Part shown: in pieces, positions 35,524 through 45,540 of the stretch
How the letters are laid out: every line of letters begins with the position of its first letter
How positions within the stretch are numbered: position 1 is the stretch's first letter
Source: an uncultured Pirellula sp.
GTDB lineage: Bacteria > Planctomycetota > Planctomycetia > Pirellulales > Pirellulaceae
Assembly: GCA_903892355.1 (NCBI GenBank)
Contig: CAITIE010000120.1
Location: 1-59,892 of the forward strand
Direction of reading: 5' to 3'
Length of the DNA: 59,892 nucleotides
Notes under the pieces: generated by a model
Database searches by the model: none
What the model was told of the DNA's origin: nothing
Seen by the model: only the letters and a program-made list of their open reading frames with translations
Program-made: the position numbers and the translations under genes

Positions 35524-37002
35524 TTGAGTCAACCGTTGCCGAAAACCCCTTCGATTCGAATTCGAACTGCGACACAGTTTCCTATCAGGACGGATGGGAA
35601 ATACGTTTTCTATTGGATGACAGCCTATCGCCGTTTGCATTCCAATTTTGCGTTGCAGCGAGCCGTCGAATTGGCTCGTGAATACCGTTGCCCGTTGGTC
35701 ATTCTCGAAGCGGTTCGGATGGGATACCGCTGGGCCTCGGATCGATTACATCGGTTCATCATCGATGGCATGGTCGATAACCAACAACATGCAGAACAAT
35801 CCGGCGCGACCTATTTAGCGTACGTTGAACGTCATCGGGGAGACGGACATGGGTTGGCGAGGACTTTAGCAACCCACGCATGCGCCACAATCACCGACGA
35901 CTTTCCATGTTTCTTTCATCCGGCCCTTTATGGGTCGGTGGTTCGGCGATGGCCTGCGTATGTCGAACTGGTAGACAGCAACGGCATCCTGCCGATGCGG
36001 GTCGCGGATCGCACCTTTACCGTGGCACACTCGTATCGCCGTTACATGCAGAAAGTCGTCGCGGTCGAGTTTCCTCAATTCCCAGCCATGGACCCGTTTC
36101 GAGGTCCACCCCTGCCTCGACTTGAGAAACTCCCTGCAGAGATCTCCAAGAGTTGGAAATTTGATTCGGCAAATCAACTCGCAAAACTCGATCTCGCAAC
36201 GCTACCCATCGATCACTCGGTTGCGCTTACGCAGGATCGAGGCGGCCGAGTTGCCGGGCTTGAGGTATTAAAACGGTTTGCTGAGCAGCGGCTGGACGAA
36301 TATGCCGATGCCCGCAACGAACCGGAGCAGCAGGGCTCGAGCGGATTATCTCCGTATCTTCATTTCGGGCATGTCAGCCCTCAGGAAGTCTTCGATTCCA
36401 TTTCCGGGTCAGCGGCCGCATGGAGCCCAGACAAAATCGGAAAACCCAATGGGAAAATGGACGGGTTTTGGAACATGGGTGTCAATTCTGAGGCCTTCAT
36501 GGACCAATTGATGACATGGCGAGAAATCGGGTTCAACATGTGTTCCCGCGAGCCCGATTACGATCGCTATGAGTCCCTTCCCTCATGGGCTCAAAAAACA
36601 TTAGCAGATCACGCGGGTGATGCTCGGCCCCAAATTTACGATCTCGAACAATTCGAGTCTGCAAGCACCCACGACGAACTTTGGAATGCAGCCCAGCGAC
36701 AGTTGGTGCGCGAGGGTCGCATCCATAACTACCTTCGGATGCTGTGGGGAAAGAAGATCCTGCATTGGAGTCATTCGCCTCGCGAGGCGCTGGACATCAT
36801 GATCGAGTTGAACAACAAGTATGCACTCGATGGGCGTGACCCTAATTCTTATAGCGGGATCTTTTGGGTGTTGGGCCGATACGATCGCGCATGGGGCCCC
36901 GAGCGGCCCATCTTTGGCAAGATCCGATACATGACCAGCGAATCCACTCGCTCGAAGTATTCGGTCAAACAATACCTCCGTCGATACGCGGCCGACCAAT
37001 GA
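35524..37002 (+). CDS. phr: Class II CPD photolyase (deoxyribodipyrimidine photolyase)
   Basis: About 490 residues. It repairs cyclobutane pyrimidine dimers with light. Class II hallmarks are clear: YVFYWMTAYRRLHSNFALQRAVELA at the N-terminus, then GLSPYLHFGHVSPQEV, MDQLMTWREIGFN, and the C-terminal IHNYLRMLWGKKILHWSHSP...NNKYALDGRDPNSYSGIFWVLGRYDRAWGPERPIFGKIRYM block that binds FAD and DNA. The family starts near PSIRIR...DGKYVFYW, so the first usable codons are TTG at 35524 or 35539; an ATG at 35617 would cut off a conserved strand and the frame reaches back to 35461. It overlaps the next photolyase-family gene by four bases. Confidence 0.93.
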   Translation: MSQPLPKTPSIRIRTATQFPIRTDGKYVFYWMTAYRRLHSNFALQRAVELAREYRCPLVILEAVRMGYRWASDRLHRFIIDGMVDNQQHAEQSGATYLAYVERHRGDGHGLARTLATHACATITDDFPCFFHPALYGSVVRRWPAYVELVDSNGILPMRVADRTFTVAHSYRRYMQKVVAVEFPQFPAMDPFRGPPLPRLEKLPAEISKSWKFDSANQLAKLDLATLPIDHSVALTQDRGGRVAGLEVLKRFAEQRLDEYADARNEPEQQGSSGLSPYLHFGHVSPQEVFDSISGSAAAWSPDKIGKPNGKMDGFWNMGVNSEAFMDQLMTWREIGFNMCSREPDYDRYESLPSWAQKTLADHAGDARPQIYDLEQFESASTHDELWNAAQRQLVREGRIHNYLRMLWGKKILHWSHSPREALDIMIELNNKYALDGRDPNSYSGIFWVLGRYDRAWGPERPIFGKIRYMTSESTRSKYSVKQYLRRYAADQ

Positions 37003-38492
37003 TCGCGGCACTCATTTACCCACATCAATTATTCCCGATTCCAGCGGGACCCACAAAGAAGAAGCCGCCGACGCCAACCTGGATCGATGGTGCTGATCAG
37101 GTCTATTTGATCGAAGACCCGCTCTTTTTCACTCAGTACCCATTTCATCGCCAAAAGTTGATGCTCCATCGCGCATCGATGCGCAGTTACGCAGACCGCT
37201 TGCGTGGAGCCGGTCGAAAAGTCACGTATGTCGAAGCAACATCGCTCACCCGATCGGGCGATATCGCAAAACAGCTACGCCGAGACAAGATTCGAGTGTG
37301 CCGTACGATTGATCCTGACGACGAGTACCTGCGCCGTCGGCTTGTTCGCGGATGCTCTGAAAATGGGGTCGAACTCGAAATGCTCGAGAGCCCACACTTC
37401 CTTACCAGTCGTGCCGAGATCGATCGATTTGTTGAAAACAAAAAGAAACTCTTCTTCACCAATTTCTACATCGAACAGCGCAAGCGACTCGGGGTACTCC
37501 TCGATGAGGAGGGCAAGGCTGTCGGCGGGAAATGGAGTTTCGACACCGAAAACCGACGCAAACTACCCGCCAAAGTCATTCCTCCTGAACTGGGTTTCCC
37601 AATTCCCGATGAATATGCGAAAGAAGCTCGCGCGTATGTCAATACGAACTTTCCCAACGCCCTTGGAGAATCGCAACCCCTTTGGTATCCCCACGACGAA
37701 CCAGGCTCCAAACGTCATCTCGAACGCTTTCTCGAACAACGATTGCCATCATTCGGTGATTATGAGGATGCGATCAGTCGCAACTCGGATTTTGTCTTTC
37801 ACTCCGTATTGACCCCGATGCTCAACATTGGCTTGCTCAACCCTAGCGATGTCGTTGCCCGCGCCCTAGAGGAGCATGAGTCGGTACCGATGAATTCGCT
37901 TGAAGGATTCGTACGACAAGTCATCGGATGGCGCGAGTACATGCGTTTGGTGTACCGTCACTATGGTGTTCAGCAGCGAACCCGAAATTACTGGCAACAC
38001 CATCGAACGTTGCCGAAATCTTTTTACGATGGCACGACCGGAATCGAACCCGTGGATCACTCGATCCGACGGGTCTTAAAATACGGTTATTGCCATCACA
38101 TCGAACGCTTGATGGTGCTGGGTAACTTTATGTTGCTGTGTGAGTTTTCCCCAGATGCGATCTATCAATGGTTCATGGAGATGTTCGTTGACGCTTATGA
38201 TTGGGTGATGGTCCCGAACGTCTACGGAATGAGCCAACACGCGGACGGGGGTATGATCACAACCAAACCGTACATCAGCGGCTCCGCCTATGTCTTAAAA
38301 ATGAGTGACTTCAAGAAAGGGGATTGGTGCCCGATCTGGGATGCTCTCTACTGGAATTTCATCGCCAAGCACCGAGATTTTTTTAGCTCCAATCCGCGCA
38401 TGAGTGTGATGACGGGCCAACTGGATCGCATGGGTGATAAACTCCAACAGCACCAACGCACCGCAGAAGCGTTTTTGAGCCGATTGGATTGA
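36999..38492 (+). CDS. Cryptochrome/photolyase of the FeS-BCP (CryPro) type, lacking the usual CxxC
   Basis: The 497-residue protein matches prokaryotic (6-4) photolyases of the deoxyribodipyrimidine photolyase-related group: IYPHQLFP at the start, DDEYLRRRL, FVRQVIGWREYMRLVY, GYCHHIERLMVLGNFMLLCEFSPDAIYQWFMEMFVDAYDWVMVPNVYGMSQHADGG (in parts) and TTKPYISGSAY. Family members usually hold a [4Fe-4S] cluster with four Cys, including a C-x2-C pair after the SGxY block. Here that stretch reads MSDFKKGDWCPIWDALYW: the pair and about ten residues are missing; C365 and C444 remain. The cluster may be lost. The ATG overlaps the TGA of the class II photolyase gene, so two light-dependent repair enzymes are co-translated. 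Confidence 0.88.
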   Translation: MIAALIYPHQLFPIPAGPTKKKPPTPTWIDGADQVYLIEDPLFFTQYPFHRQKLMLHRASMRSYADRLRGAGRKVTYVEATSLTRSGDIAKQLRRDKIRVCRTIDPDDEYLRRRLVRGCSENGVELEMLESPHFLTSRAEIDRFVENKKKLFFTNFYIEQRKRLGVLLDEEGKAVGGKWSFDTENRRKLPAKVIPPELGFPIPDEYAKEARAYVNTNFPNALGESQPLWYPHDEPGSKRHLERFLEQRLPSFGDYEDAISRNSDFVFHSVLTPMLNIGLLNPSDVVARALEEHESVPMNSLEGFVRQVIGWREYMRLVYRHYGVQQRTRNYWQHHRTLPKSFYDGTTGIEPVDHSIRRVLKYGYCHHIERLMVLGNFMLLCEFSPDAIYQWFMEMFVDAYDWVMVPNVYGMSQHADGGMITTKPYISGSAYVLKMSDFKKGDWCPIWDALYWNFIAKHRDFFSSNPRMSVMTGQLDRMGDKLQQHQRTAEAFLSRLD

Positions 38493-38556
38493 CGCAGCCA
38501 GCACCGAAGTCGGCTCGTTTTTCTGCAGTGGGTGATCATGCATATCACGGCAATAA

Positions 38557-38588
38557 AAAAGCCTCGTTCCTGTTCGGAGCGAGGCTTT
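38557..38588. terminator. Bidirectional terminator between photolyase and pgk
   Basis: Arms AAAAGCCTCGTTCC and GGAGCGAGGCTTTT with loop TGTTC. T-runs flank both sides, so it serves the + photolyase transcript and the convergent pgk transcript. Confidence 0.85.
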
Positions 38589-38649
38589 TCGAGGTAACTC
38601 ATAGCGGATCCGCGTCGATGCTGGAATACTCGCGCGAGAATCGTTCGGA

Positions 38650-39837
38650 TCATGCTTCGTCGAGGATCTCGACAGCCTTGAACTTCTCCCCTTCGAGCAT
38701 CGACAAACTAGCGCCACCTCCGGTGCTGACGTGGGTCACTTGGTCGGCAAATCCGAGTTGCTCAATCGCAGCGGCGCTGTCGCCACCACCGATGATGCTG
38801 ATCGCATCGCTATCCGCGACAGCTTTCGCGACGGCTTCTGTCCCGGCATCGAACGGTGGCATTTCAAAGACTCCCATCGGTCCATTCCAAACAACCGTCT
38901 TGGAACTCCTGACGATCTCCGCGTAACGTTTGGCGGTTTCCGGTCCGATGTCGAGCCCTTCCCAACCGTCAGGAATATGTCCAGCGGCGACGATTTGTTT
39001 GTTGCAGTTTGCGCTGAACGCATCACCGCAATGTGTATCGGTGGGAAGTACAAGCTTGTTGCCACCGGTTGCAATCAACTCTTTGGCCAATTCGACCTTG
39101 TCTGGCTCCACCAAACTCTTTCCAGTTTTGCCACCTTGAGCTAGCGAGAATGTATATGCCATCGCACCGCCGATGAGGACCGAATCGCAAACGGTGAGGA
39201 GATTTTTGATGACTTTGATTTTATCGCTGACCTTGGCACCCCCGAGGATAGCAACGAAGGGACGTTGTGGCTTTGAAATCGTATCGCTGAGGTACTGGAT
39301 TTCTTTGGCAACCAGGAACCCTACGACCTTGGGCTTGTTCCCCATGGCCAATGGTACCGCAACCATCGATGCTTCTTCTCGGTGGCATGTGCCGAAGGCA
39401 TCATTGCAGTAGATATCAGCCCACGACGCGAGCTTGCCAGAATACGTCGCCTCGCCATCCTTCTCCCCCGGATTGAAACGAACATTCTCCAGGACCAACA
39501 CCTCACCATCCTTCAAGCTCTTCACTTTGGCTTCGGCATCGGGCCCAATGGTGTCTTCGGCGAAATGGACCGGTTTGCCAAGGATTTCTCCCAAACGGAC
39601 CGCAGTGGGTCGGAGCGTGAACTCCGGTTCTGGGCCCTTGCCTTTGGGTCGGCCTAAGTGGCTCATCAGGACCAGCTTGCCCCCTCGCGAGATCACCGAT
39701 TCGATCGAGGGAATTGCCATCCGGATCCGTCGATCGTCGGTTATGGCCCCCGAATCGTCCTGAGGAACATTAAAATCAACTCGCATCAGGACAACTTTAC
39801 CGCGACAATCGACGTCGGAAATACTTTTCTTTGCCAT
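38650..39837 (-). CDS. pgk: Phosphoglycerate kinase
   Basis: The 395-residue glycolytic enzyme makes ATP from 1,3-bisphosphoglycerate. It has [45 protein letters not shown], the hinge region and [13 protein letters not shown] (nucleotide-binding Gly loop). FGTCHRE replaces the more common FGTAHR, a conservative change. Normal length; starts at the ATG at 39837. Confidence 0.97.
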   Translation of the reverse strand: MAKKSISDVDCRGKVVLMRVDFNVPQDDSGAITDDRRIRMAIPSIESVISRGGKLVLMSHLGRPKGKGPEPEFTLRPTAVRLGEILGKPVHFAEDTIGPDAEAKVKSLKDGEVLVLENVRFNPGEKDGEATYSGKLASWADIYCNDAFGTCHREEASMVAVPLAMGNKPKVVGFLVAKEIQYLSDTISKPQRPFVAILGGAKVSDKIKVIKNLLTVCDSVLIGGAMAYTFSLAQGGKTGKSLVEPDKVELAKELIATGGNKLVLPTDTHCGDAFSANCNKQIVAAGHIPDGWEGLDIGPETAKRYAEIVRSSKTVVWNGPMGVFEMPPFDAGTEAVAKAVADSDAISIIGGGDSAAAIEQLGFADQVTHVSTGGGASLSMLEGEKFKAVEILDEA

Positions 39838-40088
39838 CGTTACTTCTCAGAACTGGTTAAGGGAACCAACTGGGTCTTTCTAATAGGACTGCATTATCGA
39901 GAGGTTTTGACAAAGCGAAAGGCCTCTCGGTTTCGAGAAACCTCCGATTGTTACACCGAATTGTTACACAGAATTGTTACACCGAAAGAAAACTGGGAAC
40001 CGGGGAGAGAATCCCCACCTGAATCGTGGAAAGAGGGGAGCAGCTTCGTTATGATCCAGAAAACTGATCCCAAACGCAGCCCAACCTT

Positions 40089-41948
40089 ATGACAAAAATT
40101 AATCTTCCTCATTGGAGCTATCTCATGTTCCTGCTCCGCAACGTCGCCTCTGCCATTCTCGCCATGGCGATGCCAATCCATGCCATCGGGATGCCAGTAC
40201 AGGCAACCGGCGAGAAGCCTGTGGAATCCAAGGACGAAGAGGCGGAGTACATTCGGTCGATCGAGGATTGGCGATTTGAAAACGAGAAGAAGCTAGCCTC
40301 GCCCAATGGTTGGTTGGCCCTTACCGCTCATGTTTGGTTGGAACCTGGCGAGCAGTCGATTGGCACCCGACCGAGCGATGCAATTCGGTTGCCTGGCGAT
40401 GTAGGGGAGTCTGCCCGCGGGGTTGTTCGAGTCGACAACGGTCAAGTGTACCTTTTCACCGAAGAGGGCTCGACGATTCGGGTCAACGGTGAGCACCAAG
40501 CAAAAACAGCATGGCGGATCGATTCCTCCAAGGCGGAATCCGATAGCGAGGAGCTCGTAACGATCGACGATCGTATCCGACTGCAATTGGTGCGACGCTC
40601 CAATCGGCTTGCCATTCGTGTTCGGGATGCTCGAAGCGATGCGATCGCCCGATTCGCCGGCAAGAAATGGTTTCCAGTGAATCCGAAGTACCGAGTCGAC
40701 GCAACCTACCACGCTTATGAATCCCCGAAAGCGATGCCGATCGTCAACATCCGCGGGGATGCGATGGTGGCAGAAGTGGTTGGTTATGTGGAGTTCACCC
40801 TCAACGACAAGCCTTACCGGCTGGATGCGATGCTCGATTCACCGACCGAACTGTTTTTAATCTTCAAGGATTTGACGAGCGGCAAGACCACTTATGGCCC
40901 TGGTCGATTCCTGAATGCGCCGCTACCCACCGATGGTGCCACCTTCGCTTTGGACTTCAACAAGTCCTACAATCCTCCTTGCACATTCTCGCCCCATACC
41001 CTTTGCCCAATGCCTCCTAAGCAAAACCACTTGCTTGTCGAGATTCCGGCTGGCGAAAAGCGTTACGATGGCAAGGGGACTGAAGTCTCGCAGGATGCGC
41101 CGCCAAAGCCTAAGGTCTATTCCGGTCCTCAGGTCGGTGAAGCTGCTCCGAACTTTCGATTCCTAAAAACACTGGGTACCGAAGAGCCTGAGGAATTGGA
41201 TCCGATCGCCATTGCAGATGGCAAGCCCGCGTTATTGGTATTCCTGCACGATGTGAATCGTCAGTCGATTTCGATGACCCGTACCTTGACGAAGTACGCT
41301 GCTTCGCGGACGAACGATGGGCTGACCACCTCCGTCATTTTGCTCGGCGATGACGCGTCGGCCGCCGAAGCCACCTTGAAACGAATCCAGCACGCGCTGA
41401 CATCGGGGATACCTACCGGGATCAGCCTCGATGGCCGCGAAGGACCAGGTGCCTACGGGTTGAACCGAATGGTTCAACTGACGGTCCTCGTCGTTGACGG
41501 CGGCAAGGTAACAGCGAATTTTGCATTGATCCAACCCAGCCTTCAAGTCGATTTACCGATGATCGCAGCGGCGATTGTCGAACGGATCGGCGGAGACAAG
41601 CCTGAGCTCAAGCAACTGCTAGGCGACGAACCGCAAATGCAACGCGCGGCCAACAGCCAACCTGGAAATCCGAGCGAAGGGGTCGACATGGATCGCCTGA
41701 GGTCCTTGGTCCGACCTTTGATCCAACTCAGCGCGAGCGACGAACAAGTCGACGAGGCTGCGATCGCGATCGAGAAAGAGATCGATGCAGATCCAAAAAT
41801 TCGTCGCGAAATCGGCAGGATCGCATCTACAATCGTCGGCAGCGGAAACTTGGCCAACTACGGAACACCGCGCGCCCAAGCCGTCTTGAAGCTATGGGCG
41901 GAAAAGTACGGACCGGCCACAAAAGAAAGTCGCAACGAGAAACGTTGA
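40089..41948 (+). CDS. Exported DUF1684 protein with a C-terminal thioredoxin-like domain
   Basis: The 619-residue protein begins with a signal-like segment (MFLLRNVASAILAMAMPIHAIG) and then a DUF1684 domain at about residues 50-275: RFENEKKLASPNGWLALTAHVWL, FNKSYNPPCTFSPHTLCPMPPKQNHL. A linker follows, then a thioredoxin/peroxiredoxin-like fold (VGEAAPNFRFLKTL, ALLVFLHDVNRQSISM, VILLGDDASAAEATL, YGLNRMVQLTVLVVDGGKVTANFA). The normal CxxC is absent (HDVNRQS), so it is unlikely to be a disulfide oxidoreductase. The C-terminal 100 residues are helical. The next gene begins at its stop codon (TGATG), so the four genes to 46634 may be one operon. Confidence 0.85.
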   Translation: MTKINLPHWSYLMFLLRNVASAILAMAMPIHAIGMPVQATGEKPVESKDEEAEYIRSIEDWRFENEKKLASPNGWLALTAHVWLEPGEQSIGTRPSDAIRLPGDVGESARGVVRVDNGQVYLFTEEGSTIRVNGEHQAKTAWRIDSSKAESDSEELVTIDDRIRLQLVRRSNRLAIRVRDARSDAIARFAGKKWFPVNPKYRVDATYHAYESPKAMPIVNIRGDAMVAEVVGYVEFTLNDKPYRLDAMLDSPTELFLIFKDLTSGKTTYGPGRFLNAPLPTDGATFALDFNKSYNPPCTFSPHTLCPMPPKQNHLLVEIPAGEKRYDGKGTEVSQDAPPKPKVYSGPQVGEAAPNFRFLKTLGTEEPEELDPIAIADGKPALLVFLHDVNRQSISMTRTLTKYAASRTNDGLTTSVILLGDDASAAEATLKRIQHALTSGIPTGISLDGREGPGAYGLNRMVQLTVLVVDGGKVTANFALIQPSLQVDLPMIAAAIVERIGGDKPELKQLLGDEPQMQRAANSQPGNPSEGVDMDRLRSLVRPLIQLSASDEQVDEAAIAIEKEIDADPKIRREIGRIASTIVGSGNLANYGTPRAQAVLKLWAEKYGPATKESRNEKR

Positions 41949-44188
41949 TGTTGCATTCCCGGATGTTATGGCTCTTCCGCATCGTTGCCCGTGCCGTCGC
42001 ACTCGCGATGCTCGTCGGGTATGCCCATGCATACTCGGATGACCTACCGAGTGTGGCATCCCATACCGCCGTATCCAACACCTCCGCAAACCCGTCGCAC
42101 GAACCCGTCTTCGATACGGATATCCTACCCCTGCTTACCAAGCACGGTTGCAATTCGGGCGCGTGCCATGGTGCAGCAGTCGGCCGCGGAAATTTTGCAT
42201 TGTCTCTCTTCGGTAGCGATCCAGATCGGGACTATCGATCGATTGTGCATGAGTACCAAGGCCGAAGGATCATGGTCGCCGATCCAGAGTCGAGCTTGCT
42301 CCTCACAAAACCGACAGGCGGCGTCGCGCACGGCGGGAACGAACTCTTTGACACAGACAGCAACTCAGCTCAACTGCTTAGGCGATGGATTGCTCGTGGT
42401 GCTCCGAGAGGGGATGCAGCGAGATTGCAATCAATGACGGTCCAACAAGACGCTTTTTCACACCCTGCAAGCAACACCGATCCTACTGCGAATCATTCCA
42501 TTCGAATGACCGTAACGGCGACCTTTGCCGACGGTACATCGCGCGATGTTACCGAGCAAACATTATTCACTCTGGATCCATCGAGCGAAATTCAATGGAG
42601 TCCGACGGATGCTGTGGCAACACTAACCCGACCCGGACGTCATGTCGTGATCGCGCGGTACATGGATCGGGTGGTACCTGTTGTACTTCTTAGGCCATTC
42701 AACGAAGCGGGGGCTGTTGCTCCAACACCATCGACGAGTCATTGGATCGACGTTGCCATCGATCAACAGATCGAACAACTCGGGATCAAGCCTGCCCCGG
42801 CGGCGAACTCATTAGAGTGGTTTCGACGCGTCAGCTTGGATTTGACAGGTCGATTGCCGACGCTGGAGCAGTTGAGCGAATTCCAAAACGACCCCGAGGA
42901 AAATCAACGAGAACGCTGGGTGTCTCGATTCGTCTCCAGTGAAGCGTTTGTCGATTACTGGACGTATCGCATAGCTCGTATGTTGGGACTTCGTGCGATC
43001 GCCAGCGAACCGGAAGCGACCAACGCATTTGCGCGATGGATCCGAGATGCGGTTGCGACCGATCGACCTTTCCCCGAGATGGTCCGCGATCTATTACGTA
43101 GTGAAGGGGATTCCCATCAAATTGGACCGACGAATTTCGCTCGGCTGGTCAACGATCCCCGATCGCATGCGGAACTTGTTGCCAATGTCTTTATGGGAAC
43201 ACGGATGCAATGCGCGAATTGCCACAATCATCCATTCGACCGATGGACTCAAGACGATTACCACGGTCTTGCGGCGGTATTGGCTGGGGTGGAGCGAGGT
43301 CGAATCGTTCGCCATACGAATCGCGGTCAAGTCACCAATTTGCGCACACGCGAACCGGCTTTGCCACGCATCCCCGGAGTGAGGTACATCGAATCCAATG
43401 GCGTCACTCGAATCGAGCAGTTTTCTGATTGGCTCACAGATGCGGAGAATCCCCTATTGGCCAGGGTCATGGCGAATCGGTTATGGCGAGCGATGATGGG
43501 ACGAGGACTCGTCGAGCCCTCCGATGATTTCCGAGAGACGAATCCCCCGTCCCACCCGGAGTTACTCGATCGATTGGCGCACGAGTATCGAGATTCAGGC
43601 TACCGTCTGCGTCCGTTGCTGACACAAATCGCGTTGAGTAACGCCTATGCACGTTCGAGCCAATCCGAAGACCCGCGGATCGACTCAAGTTTTTTTTCTG
43701 CGGCGATACGCAAGCCTATGCCACCGGAAGTCCTTTTGGATGCCGTTCACGACGTACTTGGGGTCGAGATTCAAGACGCAAAGTCCGGCAAGCCGATTCG
43801 GGCGGTCCAATGGATCGATCCGAGCGAACCCAACCCAACGCTCGATATTCTCGGTCGCTGCAGTCGCGGGTTCTCATGCGGTGATCCTGTGCCTTCTCAA
43901 GGATTATCGATGCACTTGCATTGGATGAATGGAGATGTCGTCAATGGACCATTACTCTCCGGAAAGACGTTTTTTGATCCATGGATCATGTCCGATGCAC
44001 CAGCCCGCCGGATCGTTGAAACTGCATACCTCAGGATCCTCAGCCGAGAACCGACGCGAGACGAGTTGACGCGATGGGAAAACGCCATGCCCGCTGCAAC
44101 CCCAAAGTTTCGCAACGCGAGACAAGCCTGGGTGCAGGATTGGATCTGGGGCATGCTGAGCACCTCGGAATTCCAAAGCAACCATTAA
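41948..44188 (+). CDS. PSCyt1/DUF1549-DUF1553 domain protein (planctomycete multi-domain cytochrome)
   Basis: The 746-residue exported protein has a signal peptide (LFRIVARAVALAMLVGYAHAYS), then a c-type-cytochrome-like N-terminal part with CNSGACHG (a CxxxCH haem-like motif). Next are DUF1549 (WIDVAIDQQIEQLGIKPAP, DLTGRLPTLEQLSEF, RMQCANCHNHPFDRW with a CxxCH motif) and DUF1553 (DAENPLLARVMANRLWRAMMGRGLVEPSDDFRETNPPSHPELLDRLA). Planctomycete genomes carry dozens of these, always with a DUF1501 protein after them; their role is unproven, possibly electron transfer or polysaccharide processing at the cell surface. Its ATG overlaps the previous stop. Confidence 0.93.
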   Translation: MLHSRMLWLFRIVARAVALAMLVGYAHAYSDDLPSVASHTAVSNTSANPSHEPVFDTDILPLLTKHGCNSGACHGAAVGRGNFALSLFGSDPDRDYRSIVHEYQGRRIMVADPESSLLLTKPTGGVAHGGNELFDTDSNSAQLLRRWIARGAPRGDAARLQSMTVQQDAFSHPASNTDPTANHSIRMTVTATFADGTSRDVTEQTLFTLDPSSEIQWSPTDAVATLTRPGRHVVIARYMDRVVPVVLLRPFNEAGAVAPTPSTSHWIDVAIDQQIEQLGIKPAPAANSLEWFRRVSLDLTGRLPTLEQLSEFQNDPEENQRERWVSRFVSSEAFVDYWTYRIARMLGLRAIASEPEATNAFARWIRDAVATDRPFPEMVRDLLRSEGDSHQIGPTNFARLVNDPRSHAELVANVFMGTRMQCANCHNHPFDRWTQDDYHGLAAVLAGVERGRIVRHTNRGQVTNLRTREPALPRIPGVRYIESNGVTRIEQFSDWLTDAENPLLARVMANRLWRAMMGRGLVEPSDDFRETNPPSHPELLDRLAHEYRDSGYRLRPLLTQIALSNAYARSSQSEDPRIDSSFFSAAIRKPMPPEVLLDAVHDVLGVEIQDAKSGKPIRAVQWIDPSEPNPTLDILGRCSRGFSCGDPVPSQGLSMHLHWMNGDVVNGPLLSGKTFFDPWIMSDAPARRIVETAYLRILSREPTRDELTRWENAMPAATPKFRNARQAWVQDWIWGMLSTSEFQSNH

Positions 44189-44202
44189 ATGGTGAACGAA
44201 TC

Positions 44203-45540
44203 ATGCGAAACCCGAGTGAAATAATGTTATCGACACGATGGAACAGCCGACGCAGCTTCCTTCGCCTCGGTGGTGTATTGCCTTGGGGTATGGGGCTGGC
44301 ACCTTGGCTGACCCGAGGCGATGCGTACGCGGCAACGGCACCCAAAGCAACCGCGAGATCATGCGTCCTGCTGTGGCTCGATGGAGGCCCGAGCCACTTG
44401 GAAATGTGGGATCCAAAGACCGATGCCCCATCCGAAGTTCGCGGGCCATTTGGCTCGATAGCGACATCGATTCCAGGAGTTCATTTCTCGGAGAATCTTC
44501 GCCAGTTATCCGCGTTAGCTCATCGAATGACAATCATTCGATCGATGACGAGTCCGCTCGGTGAGCATGGGCTCGCAAACAACTACATGCTGACAGGTTA
44601 CCAACCTTCTCCTTCGCTCGAATATCCGAGTGTCGGTTCGATCGTCGCACAGCAGCGAAAACAAGAATCCCGATCGATCCCGTCGTACATCGGTATTCCT
44701 GAGCAGCGCATCGGAATGGGCGCTGGCTTTTTAGGAGTCGATGCCGCACCATTTATCACCGGCGGAGCCTTTACGGGTGGGGATCCCGTCTCGTCTGCGT
44801 TCCGAGTGCGCGATCTCGATTTCTATCCCGGAATCGATGCGGTCCGGTTTCAACGTCGCCGCGATTTTTTGTCGGAACTCGAAGGGAGTGCTCTCGTCCA
44901 TAACCCTCGAGGAACCGCGATGGATTTGGCGACCGAGATGGTTTCCTCCCCGATGGCCAAAGAGGCGTTCGACGTGCAGAGAGAACCTGCATCGGTTCGA
45001 GAACGTTACGGGAATAAAACATTCGGTCAAAGCTGCTTGCTCGCACGGCGCCTCGTCGAGCGAAACGTCCCCTTTGTTACTGTCGTGCAAACCGGTTGGG
45101 ACACGCACGAAAACTTAGCGTTGACGCTTCGCGATGGTTATTCGGGAGCCAAGGTTGGTGTGGGATTGATACCAACGTTCGACCAAGCGGCATCGGCGTT
45201 GATCGAGGATTTAGAACGTCGGGGATTGCTCGATCAAACGCTCGTGGTCGCGATGGGTGAGTTCGGTAGAACGCCCAAGCTGAACCCGCGAGGTGGACGC
45301 GACCATTGGCCTCGAGTCTTCAGTGTGATGCTATGCGGTGGTGGAATCCCTCAAGGATTCGTGCTCGGCCGAAGCGATCGCGTGGGTGAAAGTCCCGCCG
45401 AACGGCCTGTCACGCCTGCGGATCTCGCGCGAACGATTATCGCCCGTATGGGCATCGATCCGGATCGGTTATTGCAAACCGCCGATGGCCGTCCGATCCC
45501 GATCAATCAGCATGGGAAATCGATCAGCGAGCTTCTATGA
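44203..45540 (+). CDS. DUF1501 protein (Tat-exported, sulfatase-like fold)
   Basis: The 445-residue protein is the normal partner of PSCyt1. A twin-arginine signal NSRRSFLRLGGVLPWG precedes VLLWLDGGPSHLEMWDPK, FSENLRQLSALAHRMTIIRSM, GEHGLANNYMLTGYQPSP, YPSVGSIV, HENLALTL and ALIEDLERRGLLDQTLVVAMGEFGRTPKLN..GGRDHWP. This is an alkaline-phosphatase/sulfatase-like fold with a conserved metal-type D and H set. It starts at the ATG at 44203, 14 bases after the PSCyt1 stop, and its own stop overlaps the next start. Confidence 0.93.
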   Translation: MRNPSEIMLSTRWNSRRSFLRLGGVLPWGMGLAPWLTRGDAYAATAPKATARSCVLLWLDGGPSHLEMWDPKTDAPSEVRGPFGSIATSIPGVHFSENLRQLSALAHRMTIIRSMTSPLGEHGLANNYMLTGYQPSPSLEYPSVGSIVAQQRKQESRSIPSYIGIPEQRIGMGAGFLGVDAAPFITGGAFTGGDPVSSAFRVRDLDFYPGIDAVRFQRRRDFLSELEGSALVHNPRGTAMDLATEMVSSPMAKEAFDVQREPASVRERYGNKTFGQSCLLARRLVERNVPFVTVVQTGWDTHENLALTLRDGYSGAKVGVGLIPTFDQAASALIEDLERRGLLDQTLVVAMGEFGRTPKLNPRGGRDHWPRVFSVMLCGGGIPQGFVLGRSDRVGESPAERPVTPADLARTIIARMGIDPDRLLQTADGRPIPINQHGKSISELL

